Assembly: GCF_026914265.1 (NCBI RefSeq) | Contig: NC_069136.1 | Location: 1,893,501 to 1,957,500 of the forward strand | Origin: Mya arenaria | Taxonomy: Eukaryota > Mollusca > Bivalvia > Myida > Myidae | Direction: 5' to 3' | Length of the DNA: 64,000 bases | Shown: positions 12,194-23,500 of the stretch, one piece after another | How the letters are laid out: each line of letters begins with the position of its first letter | Numbering within the stretch: position 1 is the first letter of the stretch | Translations under genes and position numbers: made by a program | Notes under the pieces: model-generated | Told to the model about the DNA's origin: nothing | The model's database searches: none | Seen by the model: only the letters and a program-made list of their open reading frames with translations

Positions 12194-12334
12194 CGTATGA
12201 CCACACTCGCGCAACATGCGACAGTTATTACAACATCTTCTGTATATAAGTATCTTCCATGGCCGGGGTTAAACGAGGTTTACCGAGTTTCCGCAAAACA
12301 CCCTGCGCGAGGGTCGGGATGAACCTATCTTACA

Positions 12335-13060
12335 CGAGCGGCTATGGTAGATGCTTTTTCTCCCACCTCAGTTAAACAAAATTAAGTAAAAATGTATTTT
12401 TTGCTGGAACTCTTTTGTGCTTAGTGAAAATAATTGCGTACGGATATGCGATAATTCGTGGTTGTCATAGATATTCGCGCAGTGATTCAGAGTATGTAAA
12501 TGGTCAGATCGGTCTTTAAATAGTTCTAAGTAGAGTAAAGCATTATTTCTTGAAAGGTGTGTGTAAACTGTTTTCTGGTGACATTTAAAGCGAGAAATAA
12601 TTAACTAGCGTTCTAAATATTGCCACAAGACAAGGTTTCCTTGATGCTACTGACGGTCCAGTCTTCAACAAGGGAGGTTATTACAATGTGATGACCTTTA
12701 AAAAGGAGTTCCATACGGGCATTTTATCTTCGCCCGTGGGCAAGATAAGAATATCTAGCATGGTTAAATTATTGGATCTACTTATCTGAGGTGGGAGAAA
12801 AGAATTTCTAGCATGGTTAAATTAATGGATCTACTTATCTGAGGTGGGAGAATAACGTGTCCGAGACTCAAAACAGCATTACACCAGAGGTACCCTTACA
12901 GTTCAGTATAACGTGTCCGAGACTCAAAACTACACTACACTGGAGGTACCCTTACAGTTCAGTATAACGTGTCCGAGACTCAAAACTACATTACACCAGA
13001 AGTACCCTTACAGCTCAGAATAACGTGTCCGAGACTCAAAACTACATCAAACTTGAGGTA
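12335..13060. repeat. Inverted repeat and 56-bp tandem array
   Basis: 'ttctcccacctcag' near 12359 faces 'ctgaggtgggagaa' near 12786 and again near 12838, so the interval may be a small TIR element. A 46-base unit ('ctagcatggttaaattattg' onward) occurs twice at about 12756-12850. It is followed by about four copies of a 56-base unit beginning 'ataacgtgtccgagactcaa' (12852-13060). No coding capacity was seen. Confidence 0.6.
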
Positions 13061-13550
13061 CAATTTTGCATGCGATTAGGCAAGGGAGTATTAAAGAATA
13101 ATGTGCGTATTGATGATACGAACCTAAATAAATACACTGCAAAAGCATTAAATTCATTGCGCCTTTACGATATTCATTACTTTTAAATAAATTCTATTCA
13201 CGATGTATTGAATTGTATGTACACAAACCCTTCAATGGGCACCAATACATTGAATAATTGTGATGGGAAATCGATTGGATCAGAGAAATGGTGTGAAATA
13301 ATCTTTTATGAACTAGTTGAAAGGAGTATTTCTTTGAAGAAATCGAACTTAGTCACGGTAGTGGAATATATCATAATAAATGTTCGGCCGATGGCCTGGT
13401 ATCTGTACATGATATTAAAACATTCGATTTAAGAACTCACAAAGAGAAGTAATAATTTCGTGTAAAAATATTGAGCAGAAGTTAGAAGTTTATTTTGTAA
13501 AAAGAAACTTTTGTGTGCACACAAGTATAAATGATCGATGAAACACAAGC
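13061..13550. promoter_or_regulatory. 5' flank of the MIEN1/SelW-like gene
   Basis: The sequence upstream of the start codon at 13551 has an in-frame stop (TGA at 13539-13541) just before the ATG, which supports that start. No unambiguous TATA box was found. 'gtataaatgatc' at about 13526 is too close to the ATG to be a convincing core promoter. A 74-codon frame at 13208-13432 is not called. Confidence 0.35.
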
Positions 13551-16500
13551 ATGAATGATGGTAATTCATATTTCGTGTACGGACGTTATCGTACACAGGA
13601 CAAAAATTATTACTTCACAAAAGAAGATGAGAAACTGAAGAAAGGTTACGATATACTGAAAATAAATCATGATGAGCGAAGAGATACGGATTATACTGAA
13701 GTTGATCGTGATGGTAGCTTTGGTAGAGAAAGGTCACGGAGATCTCCGATCTCAAGACGAACGCAAATAGAACCTGTTCGGACACCTCCGGGATATATCG
13801 ATGGACACCGAAGACCTTCTGTAACCGAATCGTATCCTCAATTGGCTCAGCCCGGGCCTCAGGTGACACGTTCGCATGTTTTAGTGGAGCACTGGTAAGC
13901 ATGAATAATAATAACACCTCCGCGTCTATATGGATACATGTTTGCAATTGTCAATGGGGAATATATACGGATAAATTTTAGTTATGAAAAAAGAAGAAGA
14001 TTAGTTAATGATATCAACTATTCATATGGATACATGTTTGCAATTGTCAATGGGAAAGTGTATACGGATAAATTTTAGTTTTGGAAAAAAAAAGAAGATT
14101 AGTTAATGACATCAACTCTTATTCAACTTTACTTAAGATTTGTCGTCAATAACCGTGTTTATGCGTGTAAAACTTCCAATACGTCATATAAAACGAATAA
14201 GCCTGATGTTTAAAACAGGAAATTAAAAAAAATATATTCTCTGTGTTTTTGTATTGACTGGTCGCAGGTCATACGAGTTCGTTATTTTAAAAATTTACTT
14301 TCTGTGAAAACGATTTATATACACGCTGTGGTATTAAATAAGCATGTGAGAATTTACGGGCATATTGTGAATAATAGTTTAAATTATGCATTTGATAACA
14401 AACATAAGTGCATTAACACGACATTAATTGACAATTTTAAACTGATATAAAATGAAAGTTCAAGGCGTAATTCACACGATTTAAAACAAACATTAATGAA
14501 AAGAAGGCCGAAAAATATCAGGCTGAAATGATATCTCGGCCGAATCGACCCGACACCAATAATTTTATCGGTGATAATGCAAGTTACCAGTCTAAATAAT
14601 TTACGCATGCCGGAGACGACCGAGTAACTACGATCTAGAAAGTTGATTAAACCGTCATAGTTTGGCTATTTCCGTGTTTATTCGGAATGTTAACAATTGT
14701 ATATATTGCCACATGACTTTATTGAGCCAACTGGGTATCGATATTTTTTACGTGACACAACGATTCAGCATCCTCCTCCATCTTTTTGCGGGGAAAGAAA
14801 ACGCGAAAACTCACTATGGTAAGAGATGTTTTAGGACATTTTCACCAAGGGCAAACTTTGTTTTCTCCATACAATGGCATGCAATGTACCGCTATGGCTC
14901 TAGTTGCATTGTTGGCTTTTTTTTAGTTACGAACACACATGTCCTCATTAACGGCTGTCGATGTAGACTGTATACTGAATGAGGGAAATGTTTCATGAAC
15001 ATCAATAGATATATATTAATATTCAATAAAACCCATTCAGCCGCGTCTTTGATGCCTGACATCAACATTTGTCTTGTTATTCATAGGAATAATACAAGCC
15101 TAATTTGATATTGAATTTCATTCTTACTAACCGATGAATCGTGAGTTTTGTTTATGTTAGGATATACTTGCTCTGAAATGTGGTTTATTTTCAGTCGCTT
15201 AATCTGCACAGCATTTCGGGATTATCTTCACTACATTTGAGAAATGGAGTAGTCATTCTTCATTGTACGCCTTCAATCGTCTATTACAATGTTCAATATT
15301 TGATCATTTAACCTTTGTTGCAATTGGCACTAAAGTGACAAAGTTTACGTAAATGTGTTACTTAAGATATCCACGTAAGCGTCCTTTACACTTTGTAATA
15401 TATATATATATATATATATTATATATTATATATTAAACCCTACTGTACAAAGCGGTTAACTTCACATCATGAAGCAAATCCGCTGCTGCCTTCCGCGAAG
15501 GTTTTTTTTCGAAATTTAAACAAAAGAAAATAATTGGAAACACATGCGTACAATGTGACTTTTAATAAGAAAAATGTTATCTTATAAATGCATTACTTGT
15601 GTATTATACTTACGTATGGCTGCATATATTGACATTTTCAGGAATGAAGACTGTGATTGTTTATAATGCATTCCTGGAAATTGTACTGCATGTACTGACA
15701 GCCCAAATGGCGCATTCGTTTGTATTTGGAACTGGCAGTGTCTATAAAGAAAATTACTACTATTCTGAAGTTTCGTTAAATTAACATATGACAGTGAATG
15801 AAAGCTTGGTTATATACCATCTCACACCAACGGCTATATCCATCTTTCTAGGTTTTGAAGCTGAATGGTTTTTCAATGCAAAACACAGGCTGAACATGCT
15901 GGATCTACTCGATCTACTTTTTTGTTTACATTTTCACAGCAATGTTTGTACTCGTTCACCGGATATTGTCTATTTCCTAAATACACAAGGCTACGCTGAA
16001 CCAAATACTGGTTTTCTTATAAAAAACGTAACTTTTTTCTAACGCTGTTAAATGTTAAGTACATAAGTGGACCTTTTTCCCAATACATGGTTTTAGAGTC
16101 TTGACTGACTAGAAACCGGATTTATTTTGCGTGCAAAGAGGTTAAATGACAATAGAATAGGAAATGTATTTAGCGGTGTCAGATCTACATGTATATACCT
16201 GGCGTAGTATAGTCGCAAAAATACCACTCCGTACTGAAGACGTTAAAGATCTTGACATATCACGGTACACCCGAGAATAATCTGTTCCAAGTCATGAGAA
16301 CGTTATGGATTCTAAAATACCTTAGGGAATCCGTGTGAATAATTTGCTCCTATTCGTGAAGACGTAATTGATTACTTCATATCTTAGTCCATCCGTGAAA
16401 AATCTGCTACAGGTCGGGAGGACGTTATATATCCTAACATATCTAAGTCCATCCGAGGTTATCCCGCTTTAAGTCGCGGACCTACCATTTATATTAATTT

Positions 16501-19500
16501 CCTTTAAAATCCGTTTCAATTAAGTATCTATATATATTTATGATAAAATATAATTCGTTACATGTGCACCATGTAAAGCGTTACCAGTATACCGTGTGAC
16601 ACGTTATCTGTATACCATGTAACACGTTACCTGTACATCATGTGATGCGTTTCCTGTATATCGTGTGACACGTTATCTGTATACCATGTAACACGTTATC
16701 TGTATACCATGTGATGCGTTTCCTGTATATCGTGTGACACGTTACCTGTATACCATGTAACACGTTACCTGTATAACATGTGATGCGTTTCCTGTATACC
16801 GTGTGACACGTTACCTGTATACCATGTAACACGTTACCTGTATAACATGTGATGCGTTTCCTGTATATCATGTGACACGTTATTTGTATACCATGTAACA
16901 CGTTATCTGTATACCATGTGATGCGTTTTTTGTATACCGTTTGACACGTTATCTGTATATCATGTGATGCTTTACCTGTGTACATTGTGATGCGTTTCTT
17001 GTATACCATGTGATGCGTTACAGTATACCATGTGATGCGTTACAGTATACCATGTGATGCGTTACCTGTATACCATGTGATGCGTTACAGTATACCATGT
17101 GATGCGTACCTGTATACCATGTGATGCGTACCTGTATACCATGTGATGTGTACCTGTATACCATGTGATGCGTTACAGTATACCATGTGATGTGTACCTG
17201 TATACCATGTGATGTGTACCTGTATACCATGTGATGTGTACCTGTATACCATGTGATGCGTTACAGTATACCATGTGATGCGTTACAGTATACCATGTGA
17301 TGCGTACCTGTATACCATGTGATGCGTTACAGTATACCATGTGATGCGTTACAGTATACCATGTGATGCGTTACAGTATACCATGTGATGCGTTACAGTA
17401 TACCATGTGATGCGTTACAGTATACCATGTAATGTGATGTGGTGTGTACCTGTATATCATGTGACACGTTACCTGTATATCATGTGAAGCGTTACCTGTA
17501 TATCATGTGTAGCGTTAACCGTATATCATGTGACACGTTACAGTATATCATGTGAAGCGTTACCTGTATATCATGTGAAGCGTTACCTGTATATCATGTG
17601 ACACGTTACCTGTATATCATGTGAAGCGTTACCTGTATATCATGTGAAGCGTTACCTGTATATCATGTGAAGCGTTACCTGTATATCATATGACACGTTA
17701 CCTGTATATCATGTGACACGTAACCTGTATATCATGTGTAGCGTTACCTGTATATCATGTGACACGTTACCTGTATATCATGTGAAGCGTTACCTGTATA
17801 TTATGTGAAGCGTTACCTGTATATCATATGACACGTTACCTGTATATCATGTGTAGCGTTACCTGTATATCATGTGACACATTACCTGTATATCATGTGA
17901 AGCGTTACCTGTATATTATGTGAAGCGTTACCTGTATATCATATGACACGTTACCTGTATATCATGTGTAGCGTTACCTGTATATCATGTGACACATTAC
18001 CTTTTTTACATGTGACACGTTACCTGTATAGCATGTGTAGCGTTACCTGTATAACATGTGACACGTTACCTGTATATCATGTGACACATTACCTGTATAT
18101 CATGTGACACGTTACCTGTATATCATGTGAAGCGTTACCTGTATATCATGTGAAGCGTTACCTGTATATCATGTGAAGCGTTACCTGTATACCATGTAAC
18201 ACGTTACCTGTATATCATGTGATGCGTTTCCTGTATACCGTGTGACTCGTTATCTGTATACCATGTAACACGTTATCTGTATACCATGTGGTGCGTTTCC
18301 TGTATACCGTTTGACACGTTATCTGTATATCATGTGATGCGTTACCTGTATACCTTGTGATGCGTTACCTGTATACCTTGTGATGCGTAACATGAGTACC
18401 ATGTGTAACGTTACTTGAATGCCATCGGTTGTGTAACATGAGTACGTGAGATAACTTTATCTGTCTGCAGGTCCGCATGAGTAGGCCAGAGTGTTTGTGA
18501 CGACCTTCGCCTTGCCATTCAAGATAACTTCAGTGACGTCGCGTTCGAAGAAAAATCAGGCACAATTAGTACGTCACCTTACTCGTATAATCTTTCTCTA
18601 CGAAAATAGTTTTAATTCCTTATCCAGAGAATAAGACTCAAGAGGTAAAATGTTTTCTGAAGTAAATGACGTCTTTAAGGCTCCGTACACTGATTTATCA
18701 CAGAACATTTGACCACGTTCAATCCAGTAAAAAAGGAAAAACCAATATGATTTAAAGATAATAAATGTAATATAGACAGATTCTAAGTATATATCAGTTT
18801 TATATTTTATATCAGACATGTTCGAGGTGGTTATGGACTTGATTGCTAGACTCATTGAAGGTGTACATGAATTGTATGTCAGCCTCATCTGAAGTGTATA
18901 TGGAATTTATTTTAGACTCATTGAAAGTTTATATAAATGTCATATTTAACAGCCGCATTTGAGGTAATATACTGACTGCTATTTCCTACACATTCTTACA
19001 CATGTTGAATGTTGAATTTATTCTTACTTATTATTCGACACATTATTTTTATTTTAGACTCATTTGAAGTGTACGTGAACGGGAAGTTACTGTATTCCCG
19101 ACTTCGCGATGGTGGTTACCCCTATGAACATGATGTACGTTTAATTCAAATACTGGCTTTAAATTCCATCTCAATTCATCTATAAAAGTACATGTATAAT
19201 CATACAGGCATATAAAATACTAATGTTGACACACTGTCCTCCTATTGATTAGTTCAAATGATAAGAAGCAATGTTTTTAAAACTTATGCTTTCACTTTCA
19301 CTCGATGTAGGGTGAAGTTTACGGTTCAATTTGTATGTAGTTGTACATAGCAAATTAATTAATTCAAATCTCCAGTATTACAAATTTAACGGTTATATTA
19401 CTGATAACGCTTCGTAGCTTTAGACTGCTCGAGTAAACGCTTTGAATCTTTCGTATGCCTTTGACATGTATAGTGCTTTCGAAGCAATTCACCTAACTTA

Positions 19501-19602
19501 TTAATTCCCTTCCAGGTACTTCTAGCTGTGACACGTGCACGGCACGGGGAACATTTCCATGAGCTCAGGGACGGAAAATCCTGTGTCTGCACTGTATTAT
19601 AA
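13551..19602 (+). CDS. MIEN1-like: Selenoprotein W/MIEN1-family protein with in-frame TGA (Sec)
   Basis: Exons: 13551-13894, 18471-18568, 19058-19134, 19516-19602, total 606 bases, 201 residues. All splice sites are GT-AG and the phases (2, 1, 0) agree. Exon 1 gives a ~105-residue Arg/Pro-rich extension and then beta strand SHVLVEH. Exon 2 reads (W)SA-TGA-VGQSVCDDLRLAIQ. Exon 3 has SFEVYVNGKLLYSRL and GGYPYEHD. Exon 4 ends CVCTVL and a stop. The thioredoxin-like Rdx family (SelW, SelT, MIEN1) has CxxU or CxxC after the first strand. The TGA (18478-18480, residue 118) aligns without gaps to that U, and the following helix matches SelW (S, L, I/L, D and F at the same spacing). The CTVL end matches the prenylated CVIL of MIEN1. 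I infer selenocysteine insertion. The partner Cys is Trp, from a codon split by intron 1. No convincing SECIS was found by eye. Confidence 0.82.
13925..14115. repeat. Tandem duplication of about 92 bp
   Basis: Two adjacent near-identical copies ('atggatacatgtttgcaatt', then 'gtcaatggg' and 'acggataaattttagtt') lie just inside intron 1 of the MIEN1/SelW-like gene. Confidence 0.75.
14116..16190. other. Intron 1 of the MIEN1/SelW-like gene, unique part
   Basis: No exon is needed by the reading frame between 13894 and 18471, and none was recognised. A (TA)n microsatellite occupies about 15399-15433. Frames of 106 and 84 codons in this stretch have no domain resemblance. Confidence 0.4.
16195..16480. 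repeat. Degenerate ~63-bp tandem repeat, about 4 units
   Basis: Four diverged copies of a unit with 'gaagacgtta', then 'atatcttagtccatccgtga' and 'aatctgctcc', in the same intron and just upstream of the large array. Confidence 0.6.
16556..18415. repeat. 22/23-bp minisatellite, about 80 units
   Basis: A large array of 22-23 base units ('gcgttacctgtatatcatgt' plus 'gaa') in intron 1 of the MIEN1/SelW-like gene, ending about 55 bases before the acceptor of the TGA-bearing exon 2. Blocks differ: left 'tgtgatgcgtttcctgtata', centre 'gatgcgttacagtataccat', right 'gtgaagcgttacctgtatat'. Because the unit contains 'catgtgatg' and 'cctgta', open minus-strand frames of 70-123 codons occur; they are artefacts. 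Confidence 0.92.
18471..18568 (+). CDS. MIEN1-like: Exon 2 of the MIEN1/SelW-like gene, carrying TGA
   Basis: The acceptor is 'atctgtctgcag' and the donor 'gtacgt'. The 98-base exon completes a phase-2 codon (TG|G) and ends in phase 1. In the only frame that joins exons 1 and 3 it holds one TGA at 18478-18480 and no other stop. It codes for the redox motif region and the first helix, ending EEKSGTI. The alternative frames of this exon contain stops or do not match the flanking phases. Confidence 0.8.
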
Positions 19603-20581
19603 CTGAACACATGCAGAAAACACTCCGGGTTAACCACTTTTTAAACTTTATAGTGCATGTACCAAAACGAACAAGTCTTAATGGGTTGTTAGACTTGGAG
19701 TTACTGTGGGAAGGGTGCTGTTAGTCGTCACAAACACAATTCTGTTTCAATGTGCCACACGTGTTCATTTCGTCATTAGTGTATGCAGGGTATGGCAAAA
19801 ACCAGTATACTAGATTGGAAATTCTTCCTGTGATTTTACATAGTTTAAAGTACAGTTTAATACATAGATGTAAACGGAAAACAGTATGCTTTTATTAATG
19901 TTTATTTTGCCACCAGATTATAATAAGAAAATTCCGAATCGTATGTCATTTTTATGTAATATTACCTGATAATGTTTACATACTGGGATCTTTCCTGTAT
20001 TTTTCATTGTATTGCTTTATCAATATATTGATATACTAGCACAGCATCCATTGCATTACCTATCAGATGGTTTTAAATGTTATTTATCGAATAACTTTCT
20101 TTTACACACCTATCTATACGTGCTCAATGTATTTCTTTAACAGAAATTAACAATATTACAAACATGCGACTATGATTTCATGTGCTTAAATCAATGAACA
20201 GCACACGAATGATGATATGCCAAATATGTATTATTGTTAATTTCCAACATGGTCTTAATAAATGAAATAAACAAAGAAATGCAGCATGTCTTATTTCCAG
20301 AGCGATATTTTTCGAGAGTGCATTCTCGTTAAAAGTGCACAAACATAGTAATGTTGTATGATTGATAAAAACACAAATGACCAAATATTTCAAACAAATC
20401 ACCGGAAAAAGGCGTCTGTGGAGAAAGTTTCAATATTTCTTATATATTATAGACGCGATATGCGAAAATATTACAAACGGCAAACTTTGTTGTGTTTTTG
20501 TAACAATCATATTTGCTCGTGATGTTTGCGTGTAAATGGTCGTGCAGTCAGACGAACAGTCACAAATGCTTCCAGTATAAT
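19603..20581. other. Shared 3' space of convergent genes; SECIS search area
   Basis: The plus-strand MIEN1/SelW-like gene stops at 19602 and the minus-strand cysteine-rich gene stops at 20582, so their 3' UTRs converge. If the plus-strand gene is a selenoprotein, its SECIS must lie here. The only shape I could draw is weak, at 19827-19884: TGAT at 19831, an A-rich position 13 bases on, a 7-bp stem tttacat/atgtaaa, and GGA at 19876. Helix I is only about 3-4 bp. A plus-strand AATAAA at 20257-20262 could be the polyadenylation signal. Confidence 0.35.
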
Positions 20582-23500
20582 TCAAAACAAGATCACAACC
20601 ACGAGTAGTAGACAGATAGTGTACGTCAGGAGGGTGTAACCAGGAGATGGGTGCGGTCCATGGGAACCTGAAAAAGGAACAAACAAAACTAACATAACTT
20701 AATCTGACAAAAAAAAACATGAACATACTAACAGTATATTCCCGTCTTATATTGATATATTTTTTAAATGAAATATATATATGAAAAACTGCAAAAACAA
20801 GTTCAGTAGTCGAAAGTTAAAACATAAACCCCGTTTAATGATACAGGGTCAAAACAAGCGTACATTTTCTATATTTTACTGAAAGTTTATTCCACGATAT
20901 TATAATAACAATATGCTGTGATAAACGTTCAACAAAACGCATGCAAGTGAAGCATCCAAATAGCACACACACTCGAATGATTCCCTTAACAAAAAAAAAT
21001 CTAAACAAAAAAACGAAAGTGCAAGGTGAAATCAGTGTATAGTATCTCTTTGTTATTCATTTAATCCACCCGTGCTGCCAGCGCATTAATTAAAAAAGGT
21101 CGGAAGCGTTGGCATTGTTTGTTTTTTTTGAAGAAATGACAAAATATTTTAATAGTAACAATGATGAAACTCTTATAATTATCCACTAAGTGTTACATAG
21201 ATTATCATCGGATAGTAAAGCATTCTGATGTACTAGGAACTCATTAAAAGGCGTGAAAATAATTGTTTGTCTCCGGTTTCCGGACCTACCCTATGTTTTT
21301 CCACCCTTACTTCGTAATGTCATCTGGCAACTTATTTCTGGCCGTTATTTATTTCGCCTTTAGTGTTCATATATTCGATAAGTTCTTGCTTAATTTCTTG
21401 GTTGTATAGAGGGCTATTATTCACGTTAATCCAGACCAAATGTCGCTGTTTTGAAGTGCGATTTGTTCAGTGAGACACATTCAAAAATCCCGACTTACAT
21501 ATCCTTAATTTTGGCGCTGTGAACTCGGAAACAAACAATTAATATGATTTGGCATTAGTAGAAACCAAATACAATGTACATGCCCAGAACATGCTTCTGG
21601 TATTTAATTACATGATTTGCGTGTGAAAAATAGTGTGATCAACTAAATTGCTGTGTGATACATACCCGGGTCGGTTGCTGAGAATTCAGTATGGCAAAAC
21701 GTCAATTTCATAACAAACTCCATAAGTCCATTATATTAGTATTGATAATATATTTGATAGTTCAATATTTGCTAGTTGATTAAAGTCTCATCAATACAAC
21801 ATACATGTATATTCATCACATAATAAATATATATCTTAAAACATGCATTGTCACACTGTGTATGAGTTATAAGAGACTATAGCACACACTATTTAGGCTA
21901 TATGTAGCGTATTCTATTTTGAACTCGTCGGTGGAAATCTACTGTTATTAAACATTGTACCGAAATGTAAGCATCCGTCAGTAAATCGACGGATCATAAT
22001 CACAATTTCCACTTGTTTTTTTTAAGAGAGACAATGACAGTTTACTGTACATGTTGTCAAACAAAAGTACGGGTAAACACTAACCATCCATGCACACTCC
22101 AGATGTTGCGTTCGGGCATTTGACACAGAACTTGCTGGCGCATTCATTCCAGTCTCGACATTCTTCCCCTATCTCGGTGAGGGTTTCCTCGTATAGTTCT
22201 AAAATTAACAAACATTGTCGATTGAAAAGGACGGTTTAAGGAATCATACACTTAAAGAACATTTTTAATGGTCCGTAAAAGCTAAAAACATTTGATTACA
22301 GGAGAAGTTGCACCATCACGATGTCGTACCACTACATAGTCTTATAATATTTGGAGAAGTCGTCCCATATGTATGTTACACAGTAACCAAGAAATCTGAT
22401 GATATATTTAGACTATGGCTAAAACTTTCAGAGCATAAACTGTAATCGTCTTCATTAAACGTCCAAAAATGACAATTTGCTCATGATCTGGATGAAACAA
22501 GAAAAAGGGCAGACTTCAAACTGTCAATGTAACCAGATCTGCTCGAGGAAAATCGTCTGACATACTACAAGATATTTTTAAGGGACCGTTTTTAAGCAGA
22601 ACATTGACCTTTGTGTGATTACTGAAACTTGGCTCCATACTGATGTTGATGATGCTGTACGGGGAGAACTGTGACAGAATGGTTATAGTTTTCATGATGT
22701 CCCTAGACCTGACCAAAATATGGCGGAATAGCCACGTTATATAGATACAACATGAAAGCGGAGCTTGAAAAGCCTACTGAACGACTTAGCGAAATTATTA
22801 ATACAGGCCGATGAGCCGTTTCATTGGCTGAAAATGAAGGTTGCATTTTAATAGATACATGCATTTTTTAACTTGATAAAAAGTGGTGTTTAATGTACAC
22901 ACAGATTAGAACACACGGCAAATTGTAAACTATCGACCTACCTAAGCAGAGCTTCCAGCTTTTGACGGACACCTGCTCATGGGAGGCCGGGCACGAGCAT
23001 GCGTTCTGTTGACATGTTGGGCGAAAGTTTGAGGTGTCCTCGGATACGGTCTTCGGGTCAAAGTCCATGTCACAAACGGGTGAAGACGCACAGTACTCTC
23101 CGAATCGGGCTGAAGACAAAACGTGTACAAATTCGGATATACAGATTGAGCCTGATTTATCGGAAGTTAAAATATGGTCAGTTGGGATATTATCATATGC
23201 ATGCGTATGTATATGCCGTGATAATTAAAGGGACAAACCAAACATTCGAACGCATGCTGAATTTTTAGTTAAAGTCACAAGGACCAAAGAGTATAATCCC
23301 CGTCCTTCTTGCATACCGGAGTACTCCTTTATATTCCGACTCCTGCATGTAACTAAATAGTAACCTATTTTGAACGTTTGCGTACCGAATAAAGCCATTA
23401 TCTGCCAGCCTCTTCAGTGCCGAGTACCAATTAAAGGCCACTGAAGGGGCGGTTTCAGCCTCATAAGAGGAAAAAGCGAATACAAGACAAATCATCAGTG

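Noticed and set aside
13208-13432. 74-codon plus-strand frame upstream of the MIEN1/SelW-like gene
   Set aside because: No domain resemblance; stops separate it from the start at 13551 and no splice pair links them.
16638-17230. Minus-strand frames of 123 and 70 codons
   Set aside because: They are entirely minisatellite; the repeated peptide follows from the unit sequence.
19398-19637. 79-codon minus-strand frame
   Set aside because: Antisense to exon 4 of the MIEN1/SelW-like gene, which has a good acceptor and the CTVL end.
20430-20726. 98-codon minus-strand frame
   Set aside because: The real terminal exon uses another frame here, giving the short hydrophobic end and a stop at 20582, in phase with the preceding exon.
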